Of a DNA stretch of 64,000 bases, positions 35,712-44,676 are shown one piece after another (position 1 is the stretch's first letter; every line of letters starts with the position of its first letter). The DNA is from JADGHE01 sp035716025 (GTDB lineage Bacteria; Pseudomonadota; Alphaproteobacteria; Rhizobiales; Xanthobacteraceae): positions 53,411 to 117,410 of the forward strand of contig DASTKH010000018.1 of assembly GCA_035716025.1 (NCBI GenBank), in the 5' to 3' direction. The notes under the pieces are model-generated. The model ran no database searches and was not told where the DNA came from. It saw only the letters and a program-made list of their open reading frames with translations. The position numbers and the translations under genes were made by a program.

Positions 35712-36764
35712 ATGGACTGTGTGGATTTCGACGCGCTCGAGGCCGCGGCCAAGGCGCGACTTTCGCCTGCGGCTTATGCCTTCGTATCGACCGGCGCGGA
35801 CGACGAGATCACCGCCGCCGAAAACGTCGCCGCCTGGCGGGCGCTGCGTCTGCGCCCGCGCGTCTTGCGCGACATCACCGCTGTCGACACGAGCACGTCG
35901 ATCCGCGGCGTCAAGGTCGCAACCCCAATCATCGTCGCACCATCCGGCCGCCACAAGGTGATCCACCCCGAGGGCGAGCGCGCGACCGCGCGCGGGGCGG
36001 CGGCGGCGGGGGCGATTTACACGCTGTCGACCACGTCCAGCACGCCGATCGAAGAGGTCGCCGCCGAGCGCGGCGGCGCCCCGCAATGGTTCCAGCTCTA
36101 TCTCTTTCCCGACCGGGCTTGGCAGGAGGCCTTGCTCGACCGGCTCGCGGCGGCGGGCTTTCAGGCGGTCGTGCTCACCGTGGACCAGCCGGTGGGCGGC
36201 TGGAGCCCGCGCGCGGCGCGCCTGCCCGTGCCGCCGCGTGAGGAAATTCGCCACGTCAACATGCCGGGCGCGCCGATCGGCCGGAACGCCTACGACCCGA
36301 CGACCAAGGGCAAAGTGCTCTACCCGGCAACCTTCCGCGATCTCGAATGGCTGGCGCGACGCTCGCCCATCGACGTGTTCGTGAAGGGCGTCTTGCGAGG
36401 CGACGAAGCGCGCCGCTGCGTCGAGGCCGGCGCCAGAGCCGTGATCGTCTCGAACCACGGCGGCCGGCATCTCGACACCGTGGTGACGACGGCGCAGGCT
36501 CTGCCCGAAGTCGTGGCGGCAGTCGGCAGGCACGCGGAGGTCTATGTCGACGGCGGCCTGCGCCGCGGCACGGACGTTCTGAAGGCTCTCGCGCTCGGCG
36601 CCCGCGCCGTGCTCATCGGCCGGCCGGCGGTCTGGGGACTGGCGGTCAACGGGGCGGACGGCGTGCGCGACGTGCTCCGGCACCTGCGTGACGAGCTCGC
36701 TCGCGCCATGGCGCTTGCGGGCGTGCCGCGCCTTGCCGACGCGACGGCCGATCTCCTTGCCTGA
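35712..36764 (+). CDS. FMN-dependent alpha-hydroxy-acid oxidase/dehydrogenase
   Basis: TIM-barrel flavoprotein of 350 residues from the glycolate oxidase / L-lactate dehydrogenase family, oxidising a 2-hydroxyacid to a 2-oxoacid. Catalytic features are QLY (Tyr129 of spinach glycolate oxidase), VKGVL (Lys230), SNHGGRHLD (His254 and Arg257) and the FMN-phosphate region DGGLRRGTDVLKALALGARAV (in part). The tyrosine equivalent to Tyr24 appears to be Phe here (AYAFVSTGADDE). The acceptor and substrate are unknown. A putative operon with the DUF4260 gene. Confidence 0.9.
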   Translation: MDCVDFDALEAAAKARLSPAAYAFVSTGADDEITAAENVAAWRALRLRPRVLRDITAVDTSTSIRGVKVATPIIVAPSGRHKVIHPEGERATARGAAAAGAIYTLSTTSSTPIEEVAAERGGAPQWFQLYLFPDRAWQEALLDRLAAAGFQAVVLTVDQPVGGWSPRAARLPVPPREEIRHVNMPGAPIGRNAYDPTTKGKVLYPATFRDLEWLARRSPIDVFVKGVLRGDEARRCVEAGARAVIVSNHGGRHLDTVVTTAQALPEVVAAVGRHAEVYVDGGLRRGTDVLKALALGARAVLIGRPAVWGLAVNGADGVRDVLRHLRDELARAMALAGVPRLADATADLLA

Positions 36765-36782
36765 ACCCGGCGGAGGCCCGGC

Positions 36783-37571
36783 CTAGGAGGCCGCCGCCTC
36801 CGGCATGGCGGCAAGGACCGCCGCGGCGGCCTGCATTTCCGCCCAGCGAAAGGCGCGCCGCTCAAGCGCGAGCGCGTCGCGCCCCCATTGGTCCATGTTC
36901 CAATCCTCGTCCACATTGGCGGCGGCCCACGCCTCTTCCGCCGAGAGGCGGCCGCGCAGCAGGGCCAGAGCGAGCAGCGCCGAGCCCGTGAGCGTCGTCG
37001 CCGCGTGCACCGCTCCGAGCCGCCAAGGATCGCCGGGGATCGCGGCCTTCGCCGCCGCGAGCGCGCGCGCGGGCTGCGCCACGAATATCACCCCTTCGGC
37101 GAGCACGAATTGCGCGCCGAGCGCCTCTCGCGCCCAGGCGAGAATGGGGTCCCAGGCGCGGGACTGCGCCGCGACCAGGCCTTGCGGCTGCCCGGCCCGA
37201 TAGAAGACGAGATCGCTGCCGAGATAGTTCAGCACGTCTTCGAAAACCGCCTCCCGCGCATCGGCCACCCCGTCGATGATGCTGTTGGCAAGCCGCGTGA
37301 GCGGCATGCGGGCGGGGTCGATCGTCTCCCCCACCGCCGCCCATTCGGCCGCAATGCATTCGGCAAGCCCCGCCGTCGGCGCGGCAAGCAGCCGGCGCGC
37401 CGGCGTTCGCACGCGACGCCCGTCGAGCTGGATCGCATGGCCGTCCAGATCCGCAGCGACGCTCACGTCACGATAGAAGCGCCGACGCAGGGGCGGCCGC
37501 ATGGCCTGCCGGGCCGCCTCCATGGGGTCGACCGGCCGCGGGGCGAAGACGTCCTCGAAGAAATCGCGCAT
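36783..37571 (-). CDS. ATP12-family F1-ATPase assembly chaperone
   Basis: A 262-residue homologue of mitochondrial ATP12, which chaperones the F1 alpha subunit. Marks are MEAARQAMRPPLRRRFYRDV near the N-terminus, IQLDGRRVRTPAR, and TRLANSIIDGV in the middle, with the C-terminal NVDEDWNMDQWG. I chose ATG 37571 (MRDFFEDVF); ATG 37580 is 9 bases upstream, and neither has a clear ribosome site. In many Rhizobiales this gene closes a block with rluC, rarA and degQ; here the kor operon lies between. Confidence 0.92.
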   Translation of the reverse strand: MRDFFEDVFAPRPVDPMEAARQAMRPPLRRRFYRDVSVAADLDGHAIQLDGRRVRTPARRLLAAPTAGLAECIAAEWAAVGETIDPARMPLTRLANSIIDGVADAREAVFEDVLNYLGSDLVFYRAGQPQGLVAAQSRAWDPILAWAREALGAQFVLAEGVIFVAQPARALAAAKAAIPGDPWRLGAVHAATTLTGSALLALALLRGRLSAEEAWAAANVDEDWNMDQWGRDALALERRAFRWAEMQAAAAVLAAMPEAAAS

Positions 37572-37849
37572 GGCCGTCATATGGAGGGGCGGGGAAAATT
37601 TTCGACCGGTCGCCGCAACGCCGCCCGGGCGCGGCGGACCGTCCGCGACGATCCTTATAGGAAATAAACCTTCGCGCAAAATGGGAAAATGCCACTGTGG
37701 CGTTTGCCGCGGCTCTCCACTAGTATCCCTCGGAATCGGCCAGAAAGGCCGGCCGGGAACAGACATCCCGGCTCAGGGGCCGGGTCAAGAAGACGCTTCC
37801 GCGTGCTCTGCAACGGGCCGCGTATTCGGGGCGCGACCAAGAGGAGTCG

Positions 37850-39649
37850 ATGAAACTCACGGACATCTCGGCGCCCGACTACTTTCACAAGGTGGTGGAT
37901 TGCCAGTGGGCGTGCCCCGCGCACACGCCCGTTCCCGAGTACATCCGGTTGATTGCCGCGGGTCGCTACAGCGACGCGTATATGATCAACTGGAAGTCCA
38001 ATGTCTTTCCCGGAATTCTCGGCCGCACCTGCGACCGGCCGTGCGAGCCCGCCTGCCGGCGGGGCCGCGTCGAGAAGGATCCGGTGGCGATCTGCCGACT
38101 CAAGCGCGTCGCCGCCGATTTCAAGGACGACATCCGCGGGCGCCTGCCGAAACCGGCCGCCGCGAAGAACGGCAAGCGGATCGCACTCGTCGGCGCCGGT
38201 CCCGCCTCGCTGACGGTGGCCCGGGACCTCGCCCCGCTCGGTTACGACTGCGTCGTGTTCGACCAGGACCCGCAGGCCGGCGGCATGATGCGCACGCAAA
38301 TCCCGAAGTTTCGCCTGCCCGACAGCGTGATCGACGAGGAGTGCGGCTACATCCTCGACCTCGGCATCACCTTCGTAGGCGGCCGCCGCATCGACAGCCT
38401 GCAGGCGCTGCTCGCGGAAGGCTACGACGCGGTTTTCGTCGGTTCCGGCGCGCCCCGCGGGCGCGATCTCGACATTCCCGGCCGGCAGGAGGCAAAGGCC
38501 AACATCCATATCGGCATCGACTGGCTCTCCAGCGTCTCCTTCGGCCATATCGACCGGATCGGGCGCCGGGTGGTGGTGCTCGGCGGCGGCAACACCGCCA
38601 TGGATTGCTGCCGCACCGCCCGCCGCCTCGGCGGCGAGGACGTGAAGGTCGTGGTGCGATCCGGCTTCGAGGAAATGAAGGCGTCCCCCTGGGAGAAGGA
38701 GGACGCGATGGCCGAGGACATTCCGATCTTCAATTATCTCGTGCCGAAGGCGTTTACGCACGAGGACGGCCGGCTCACCGGCGTGACTTTCGAGAAGGTC
38801 CGCGCCCAACGCGACGCCAAGGGCCGCCGGCAGCTCGTCCCGACCGGCGAGCCGGACCAGCATTTCCCGTGCGATGACGTGCTCGTCGCCGTCGGCCAGG
38901 AAAACGCCTTTCCTTGGATCGAGCGCGACATCGGCATTGCCTTCGACAAATGGGACATGCCGGTGGTTGATCCGGCGACGATGCAGTCCACGCGGCCGGG
39001 CGTGTTCTTCGGAGGGGATGCCGCGTTCGGCCCGAAGAACATCATCTGGGCGGTGGCGCACGGCCACGAGGCCGCGATCTCGATCGACAAGTATTGCCGC
39101 GGCGAGGACATCACCGCGCGGCCGGAGCCGGGCGTGGACCTCACGAGCCAGAAGATGGGCATCCACGAATGGTCCTACGACAACGAGATCTCCCTCGACC
39201 GGCGCTATCGCGTGCCGCACCGGGACAAGGTGGTGGCCCTCAAGGACATCAAGGCGGAGGTCGAGCTCGGCTATGACCCGAAGCTTGCGCTCGGCGAGGC
39301 GCACCGCTGTCTGAATTGCGACGTGCAGACGGTCTTCACGGGCTCGCTATGCATCGAATGCGACGCCTGCGTCGACATCTGCCCGATGGACTGCATCACC
39401 TTCACCGAGAACGGCGAGGAAGACGAGCTGCGCCAGCGGCTCAAGGCCCCCGCGCAAAACAAATCCCAGGACCTCTATGTGGCCGACAATTTGAAAACCG
39501 GCCGCGTCATGGTGAAGGACGAGGACGTGTGCCTGCACTGCGGGCTCTGCGCCGAGCGTTGCCCGACGGGGGCCTGGGACATGCAGAAATTCCTTCTCGA
39601 AATGACGCACGCAGGGTCCGCATGTCAGTCGAGCCACTTAAGCGCGTAA
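37850..39649 (+). CDS. FAD/NAD(P)- and Fe-S-containing oxidoreductase subunit of a 2-oxoacid oxidoreductase (GltD-like, KorC type)
   Basis: A 599-residue flavoprotein. Its N-terminus has the cysteine-rich GltD/DPYD domain (CQWACPAH, then GRTCDRPCEPAC), followed by the FAD-binding GAGPAS motif near residue 119 and the NAD(P)-binding GGGNTAMDCC near 247. The C-terminus has two [4Fe-4S] motifs, CIECDACVDICPMDC and CLHCGLCAERCP. It should carry electrons between ferredoxin-like clusters and NAD(P). It begins a three-gene operon and overlaps the next gene by 28 bases. This gene set resembles the 2-oxoglutarate:NADP oxidoreductase of Azoarcus/Thauera. Confidence 0.85.
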   Translation: MKLTDISAPDYFHKVVDCQWACPAHTPVPEYIRLIAAGRYSDAYMINWKSNVFPGILGRTCDRPCEPACRRGRVEKDPVAICRLKRVAADFKDDIRGRLPKPAAAKNGKRIALVGAGPASLTVARDLAPLGYDCVVFDQDPQAGGMMRTQIPKFRLPDSVIDEECGYILDLGITFVGGRRIDSLQALLAEGYDAVFVGSGAPRGRDLDIPGRQEAKANIHIGIDWLSSVSFGHIDRIGRRVVVLGGGNTAMDCCRTARRLGGEDVKVVVRSGFEEMKASPWEKEDAMAEDIPIFNYLVPKAFTHEDGRLTGVTFEKVRAQRDAKGRRQLVPTGEPDQHFPCDDVLVAVGQENAFPWIERDIGIAFDKWDMPVVDPATMQSTRPGVFFGGDAAFGPKNIIWAVAHGHEAAISIDKYCRGEDITARPEPGVDLTSQKMGIHEWSYDNEISLDRRYRVPHRDKVVALKDIKAEVELGYDPKLALGEAHRCLNCDVQTVFTGSLCIECDACVDICPMDCITFTENGEEDELRQRLKAPAQNKSQDLYVADNLKTGRVMVKDEDVCLHCGLCAERCPTGAWDMQKFLLEMTHAGSACQSSHLSA

Positions 39650-41466
39650 ACGACTTCGTCGTCCGTTTCGCCAACGTCAACGGTTCGGGCTCGGCGAGCG
39701 CGAACGAACTGTTCGCACGCTCGGTGATGCGCATGGGCGTCCCGGTCGCGCCCCGCAACATCTTCCCGTCGAATATCCAGGGCCTGCCCACCTGGTACGA
39801 GGTGCGGGTCTCGGAAGCCGGTCACCTCGGCGCGCGCGGCGGCGTCGACCTCATGGTCGCCATGAACCCGCAGACCTTCGATAAGGATGTCGCGGCCATC
39901 GAGCCCGGCGGTTACCTGCTCTACGATTCGACGAAGCCGATCCCGGCTTCTCGTTTCCGGCCGGACATCACCGTCATCGGCGTGCCGCTCACGGCAATCT
40001 GCAATCGCGAATATACCGACCCGCGGCAGCGGCAGCTCTTCAAGAACATCATCTATCTCGGAGCGCTCTCGGCCCTCCTCGACATGGACGTGAAGGAGAT
40101 TGAGCGGCTGATCGGCGAGCAGTTCAGGGGCAAGGACAAGCTGATCGCGCCGAACGTCCACGCGCTGCATCTCGGCCGCGACTATGCGCTCATGAATCTC
40201 GATTGCCCGATCGGCCTGCAGGTGAAGCGCGCCAATGCGGTCGGCGACCGGATCTTCCTGGAAGGCAATGCGGCGGCCGCGCTCGGCGCGCTCTATGGCG
40301 GCGCAACGGTGTGCGCCTGGTACCCGATCACGCCCTCCTCGTCGCTCGCGGACGCCTTTACGCGCTACTGCGCGCGGCTGCGCGTCGACAAGGAGACCGG
40401 CAAGGCGAAATACGCGATCGTGCAGGCCGAGGACGAGCTCGCCTCGATCGGCATGGTGATCGGCGCGGGCTGGAACGGCGCGCGCGCCTTCACCGCCACT
40501 TCCGGTCCCGGCATTTCGCTGATGCAGGAGTTCATCGGCCTCGCCTATTTCGCGGAGATTCCGGCGGTGATCTTCGACGTGCAGCGCGCCGGCCCCTCGA
40601 CCGGCATGCCGACCCGCACGCAGCAATGCGACATCATCTCCTGCGCCTATGCCTCGCACGGCGACACCAAGCACGTGTTGCTGTTTCCCGAAAATCCCAC
40701 CGAGACCTTCGAGTTCGGGGCCAGCGCCTTCGATCTCGCAGACCGGCTGCAGACGCCGGTCTTCGTCATGCTCGATCTTGAGATCGGCATGAACCACCAC
40801 CTCTCGCGCCCCCTCGCCTGGGATGATTCGCGGCGCTACGACCGCGGCAAGATCATGACGGCCGCCGACCTCGAGGCCGGCAAGGAGTTCGGGCGCTATC
40901 TCGACGTCGACGGGGACGGCATCCCCTACCGTACGCTGCCGGGCACGCACGCAACGCGCGGCGCCTTCTTCACGCGCGGCACTTCCCGAGACCGCTATGC
41001 GCGCTACACCGAGGACGGCGGCCCCTACGCCGACAATATGCAACGACTGCTGCGCAAATTCGAGACGGCGCGGAGCCTGGTGCCGGCCCCGGTGCGGCGC
41101 GAGGCGGCGGAGCCGACGCGCCACGGCGTCATTTATTACGGCTCGACCGCGCCGGCGATGGACGAAGCAATCAACACGCTGCGCGCGGACGGCAAGCATC
41201 TCGACATGCTGCGCGTGCGCGCCTTCCCCTTCCCGCAGAGCGTCGCCGATTTCGTGACGGAGCATGATTTCGTTTTCGTCGTCGAACAGAACCGCGACGC
41301 GCAGCTGCGCACGCTGCTCGTCAACGAGCTCAACCTCGACCCGATGCGGCTCGTGCCGATCCTCCACTACGACGGAACGCCGATCACGGCCCGCTTCATT
41401 GCCCGCGCGATCGGCGATCATCTCGATGCGCTGAAGGTAAGGCCGCTGCGCAAGGTCGTGTCGTGA
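39622..41466 (+). CDS. korA: 2-oxoacid:acceptor oxidoreductase, fused gamma-alpha subunit
   Basis: A 614-residue subunit in which the gamma domain (about residues 1-190, GSGSASANELFARSVMRMG) is fused to the alpha domain. The pyrimidine/thiamine-binding alpha part begins EGNAAAALGALYGG and has YPITPSSSLADAF, as in 2-oxoglutarate and related ferredoxin oxidoreductases. GPSTGMPTRTQQCDI is also typical. With KorB it converts a 2-oxoacid and CoA to acyl-CoA and CO2. The specificity for 2-oxoglutarate is inferred. The ATG at 39622 lies inside korC, preceded by AGGG. Confidence 0.9.
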   Translation: MSVEPLKRVNDFVVRFANVNGSGSASANELFARSVMRMGVPVAPRNIFPSNIQGLPTWYEVRVSEAGHLGARGGVDLMVAMNPQTFDKDVAAIEPGGYLLYDSTKPIPASRFRPDITVIGVPLTAICNREYTDPRQRQLFKNIIYLGALSALLDMDVKEIERLIGEQFRGKDKLIAPNVHALHLGRDYALMNLDCPIGLQVKRANAVGDRIFLEGNAAAALGALYGGATVCAWYPITPSSSLADAFTRYCARLRVDKETGKAKYAIVQAEDELASIGMVIGAGWNGARAFTATSGPGISLMQEFIGLAYFAEIPAVIFDVQRAGPSTGMPTRTQQCDIISCAYASHGDTKHVLLFPENPTETFEFGASAFDLADRLQTPVFVMLDLEIGMNHHLSRPLAWDDSRRYDRGKIMTAADLEAGKEFGRYLDVDGDGIPYRTLPGTHATRGAFFTRGTSRDRYARYTEDGGPYADNMQRLLRKFETARSLVPAPVRREAAEPTRHGVIYYGSTAPAMDEAINTLRADGKHLDMLRVRAFPFPQSVADFVTEHDFVFVVEQNRDAQLRTLLVNELNLDPMRLVPILHYDGTPITARFIARAIGDHLDALKVRPLRKVVS

Positions 41467-41500
41467 CAGGCCTACAGCGGTTGCCCCGAGGACCACTGAA

Positions 41501-42556
41501 ATGACCTACCTCGCCAAACCGAAATTCCACCACCCGGCCCTACCGAAGAACGCGCTCGGCTACACGCACCGGGACTATGAGGGCTCGGTGTCGACCCTGT
41601 GTGCGGGCTGCGGGCACGATTCCATCACGGCGGCGATCATCCAGGCCTGCTTCGAGCTTGCGATCGAGCCGCACAAGGTCGCGAAGATTTCCGGCATCGG
41701 CTGTTCGTCAAAAACGCCGACCTATTTCCTCGGCAATTCGCACGGCTTCAACTCGGTGCACGGGCGCATGCCGTCGGTGCTGACGGGCGCCAATCTCGCC
41801 AATCGCGACCTCATCTATCTCGGCGTCTCCGGCGACGGCGATTCGGCTTCGATCGGGTTCGGCCAATTCGCGCACGCGATCCGGCGCGGCATCAACATGG
41901 TCTATATCGTCGAGAACAACGGCGTGTACGGCCTGACCAAAGGGCAGTTCTCGGCGACCGCCGACCGCGGCTCGCGGGCAAAGCGCGGCCAGGTCAACAA
42001 CGACAGCGCGATCGACATGGTCGCGATCGCGCTGCAGCTTGGCGCCACTTTCGTGGCGCGTTCCTTCTCCGGCGACAAGGCTCAGCTCGTGCCGCTCATC
42101 AAGGCGGCGATCGAGCACAAGGGGGCGGCCTTCCTCGACGTCATTTCGCCGTGCGTCGCCTTCAACAACCACCCTGGCTCGACAAAGAGCTTCGATTACG
42201 TCCGCGAGCACAACAAGGCGATCAACCGCCTCGACTTCATCACGGGCCGCGCGCCGATTACCGTAAACTATGCGCCGGGCGAACTCGAAATCGTCGAGCA
42301 GCACGACGGGTCCCGCATCGCGCTGCGCAAGCTCGCGGCCGACTACGACCCGCACGACCGCGTCGCCGCGATGAACTATCTCGCACAGCGCTCGGCTCTC
42401 GGGGAGATCGTCACCGGGCTGCTCTATGTCGACCCCGATCCCGAGGACCTGCATCAGCGCCTCAACACCGTCGAGACGCCGCTTAACGCGCTCGATGAGG
42501 CGGCACTATGCCCGGGCGCGGCCGCGCTGGAAAAATTCAACGCCAGCCTGCGCTGA
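41501..42556 (+). CDS. korB: 2-oxoacid:acceptor oxidoreductase, beta subunit
   Basis: Thiamine-diphosphate-binding subunit of 351 residues. C34 and C37 in LCAGCGHD are typical cluster-linked cysteines of this family. The ThDP/Mg motif runs from GDGDSASIGFGQFAHAI to the NN of VENNGVYGLTKG. The C-terminal stretch FNNHPGSTKSFDYVREHN is characteristic of KGOR-type beta chains. It follows korA by 34 bases and ends the operon; a minus-strand gene converges on it 18 bases later. Confidence 0.93.
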   Translation: MTYLAKPKFHHPALPKNALGYTHRDYEGSVSTLCAGCGHDSITAAIIQACFELAIEPHKVAKISGIGCSSKTPTYFLGNSHGFNSVHGRMPSVLTGANLANRDLIYLGVSGDGDSASIGFGQFAHAIRRGINMVYIVENNGVYGLTKGQFSATADRGSRAKRGQVNNDSAIDMVAIALQLGATFVARSFSGDKAQLVPLIKAAIEHKGAAFLDVISPCVAFNNHPGSTKSFDYVREHNKAINRLDFITGRAPITVNYAPGELEIVEQHDGSRIALRKLAADYDPHDRVAAMNYLAQRSALGEIVTGLLYVDPDPEDLHQRLNTVETPLNALDEAALCPGAAALEKFNASLR

Positions 42557-42574
42557 ACGGGGGGCTCGCGGATC

Positions 42575-42898
42575 TCAATCGGCCTGAATGCAAGCGTGGA
42601 TATAGGCGCCGCGCTTGCTGCGGGGGACGCGCTCCACAGCCGCCTGGTGATGGCATCGCGCCACGGCCTCGCCCGCCGCGCCCTGCCGCGCGCGCGGCGG
42701 CGGCTGGAGCACGGTTCCGGACGGCCCCGGCGGACTTACGGCAATCGGCGGCGGGGGCGGCGGCTGCGGCCTCGGCTGCGCCCGGAACACCAGATTGGGG
42801 TCGATCGGCGGGCCGTTGATGTTCGGCTGCGCGAGGGCGGAAGCCGCGCTCACGAGGACCGCGACCGCGACAATCGTCAAGGCGCGGTTCGATGGCAT
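42575..42898 (-). CDS. Exported proline-rich small protein
   Basis: A 107-residue protein with a Sec signal (MPSNRALTIVAVAVLVSAAS, cleaved near ALAQ). A poly-Pro segment follows, and then a short C-terminal part with two cysteines (VARCHH and HACIQAD) that could pair in the periplasm. No family recognised. It converges on korB and sits just downstream of the pseudouridine synthase gene on the same strand. Confidence 0.65.
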   Translation of the reverse strand: MPSNRALTIVAVAVLVSAASALAQPNINGPPIDPNLVFRAQPRPQPPPPPPIAVSPPGPSGTVLQPPPRARQGAAGEAVARCHHQAAVERVPRSKRGAYIHACIQAD

Positions 42899-42949
42899 GC
42901 TTATGATATGGGAAGCCGGCGGGCCCGGCGACAGCCCGGGTCCTGCGGC

Positions 42950-43987
42950 TCAGCGCTCGGGCGAAGCCTCGATCGGATCGTAGCGCCCGACATCGAAGCC
43001 GAGCAAATTCCACGACTGTTGCATATGGGGCGGCAATGGGGCGGAGACGTCGACCACACCGCCGCGCGGATGGGGCACCGCGATCCGCCGCGCCAAAAGA
43101 TGAAGCCGGTTCTGAATGCCGCCCGGCAACTGCCAGTTTTCCTTGTCGAAATACTTGGGATCGCCGACGATCGGGTGACCGATATGGGCGCAATGCGCGC
43201 GCAGCTGGTGCGTCCGCCCCGTCACCGGTTTGAGCGAGAGCCAGGCCAGCCGCTGCGCCGCGGTGTCGACGACCGCATAATAGGTCACCGCATGGCTTGC
43301 CCCCTCCTCCCCGTGGCGAGCAATGCGCATGAAGGAATCGCGTTCCACCTCTTCCTTGGCGAGAAAGGTGGAGATGCGGCCCTGGCGCGGCTTGGGCACA
43401 CCCGGAACGAGCGCCCAATAGATCTTGCGGGCGGCGCGCGAGCGGAAGCTTTTCGCGAGTGCAGAAGCGGCAAAACGGGTCTTTGCGACCAGAAGGCAAC
43501 CCGCCGTGTCCTTGTCGAGCCGGTGCACCAGGCGAGGACGCTGCCCGGACCGATCGGTCAGCGCCTGAAGCAGGCCGTCGATATGCCGCGTTGTACCGGA
43601 CCCGCCCTGGACGGCGAGCCCGGCCGGCTTGTTGAGGACGAGGACATCCGCATCCTCGTACAACGTGATGGCGTGCAGGAAGGTGCGGGCACTTTCGCTT
43701 TCGTTCGGTCCTGCCGCCGCTTTCGGCGGTTCGCGCCGAAGCGGCGGCAGGCGAACCGTCTGGCCGGCCGCCAAGCGGTCCTTAGAGTCGACGCGTCTGC
43801 CGTTGACGCGCAGCTCCCCTTTCCGAATGACGCGCTGGATGTGGCTGAAGGAGAGTCCGGGAAATCGGGCTTCCAGAAAACGATCGACACGCATCCCCGC
43901 CTCATCCGGCGACACCGTCACGGTGCGGGCCTGACCTTCCGCAGGGTGGCCGGAAGACGGTTTGGCGGCTTCTTCGTTCCTAGACAC
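42950..43987 (-). CDS. rluC: RluC/RluD-family pseudouridine synthase
   Basis: Isomerises uridine in 23S rRNA. The 345-residue protein has an N-terminal S4 RNA-binding domain (RVDRFLEARFPGLSFSHIQR, about residues 33-95) and the catalytic domain with HRLDKDTAGCLL, in which the Asp attacks the base. LVLNKPAGLAVQGG and RTHQLRAHCAHIGHPIVGD (in part) are family marks. RluC is the likely member, as in the conserved Rhizobiales block with rarA and degQ; RluD cannot be fully excluded. Confidence 0.9.
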   Translation of the reverse strand: MSRNEEAAKPSSGHPAEGQARTVTVSPDEAGMRVDRFLEARFPGLSFSHIQRVIRKGELRVNGRRVDSKDRLAAGQTVRLPPLRREPPKAAAGPNESESARTFLHAITLYEDADVLVLNKPAGLAVQGGSGTTRHIDGLLQALTDRSGQRPRLVHRLDKDTAGCLLVAKTRFAASALAKSFRSRAARKIYWALVPGVPKPRQGRISTFLAKEEVERDSFMRIARHGEEGASHAVTYYAVVDTAAQRLAWLSLKPVTGRTHQLRAHCAHIGHPIVGDPKYFDKENWQLPGGIQNRLHLLARRIAVPHPRGGVVDVSAPLPPHMQQSWNLLGFDVGRYDPIEASPER

Positions 43988-44098
43988 GTATCTGACCCCG
44001 TTGCCGGGGCCAGATATGGCGGAATCCCCGCCCTTGCGGAAGGGTGACCGGCCGGGATTGTCGGTCGGCCACCGCGTGCAGGAGCGGAATGCTTCCGC

Positions 44099-44527
44099 TT
44101 AGCGGACCGGTTCGGCCACCGGGGTTTGTTCCGCCTGCGCTTCGTGCTTGTGCTCGTGCGCCTGCGGCTGCGCCGGAAGCTGCAGCACGGTCGCGTACTG
44201 ACCTTCCCGGAGCCGCGTCAGCAACACGATCTGCCCGTCCGGGAACTCGAGCGCGTCATGGTGAGCGTGCTCCTGGTTCAAGTTGACCTGCCGGAAGCGT
44301 GCGACGCTCTGACGCAGATCGTGGTTCCCGAAGATGCTCAGGGCAGGCTCGCACAGCACCGTGCGGTCGAACGCGATCTCGGTGCCGGGCATGAGGCATA
44401 CCGCCACGTTGGGCTCGTCAACCGCGGCAAAGCCACGGGTGATCGAATTGTGAAACGAGGTGGTCACCAACCTGTCGCCAACTTTGGCGGGACGGGATGC
44501 CACGTTTTCCAGGCTGTAGTCACACAT
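44099..44527 (-). CDS. Conserved 'MCDYSL' protein of unknown function
   Basis: A 142-residue soluble protein beginning MCDYSLENVASRPAKVGDRL, a start I associate with a conserved hypothetical family of Rhizobiales. The middle is beta-rich (AVCLMPGTEIAFD, RFRQVNLNQ), and the C-terminus is rich in His, Glu and Gln (HEHKHEAQAEQ), which could bind metal. AAGGAGAG precedes the ATG at 44527. It sits between rluC and rarA, a slot often filled by crcB in relatives. Confidence 0.8.
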   Translation of the reverse strand: MCDYSLENVASRPAKVGDRLVTTSFHNSITRGFAAVDEPNVAVCLMPGTEIAFDRTVLCEPALSIFGNHDLRQSVARFRQVNLNQEHAHHDALEFPDGQIVLLTRLREGQYATVLQLPAQPQAHEHKHEAQAEQTPVAEPVR

Positions 44528-44676
44528 AGCGGCTCTCCTTTGCTGTGAGCGGCCGGACGTGAAAGCCAACGACCTGCAGGACGGCTGAGTTCCGCCGTTG
44601 GAGAACCCGGAAGAAAATTTCATGTTTGCGCCGAATTTGGGCAGGCCTTTTGCGGAGGCAGTCCGCAGCCGAAACC

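Noticed and set aside
39625..41496. Minus-strand ORF of 623 codons opposite korA
   Set aside because: Shadow frame; korA has all family motifs.
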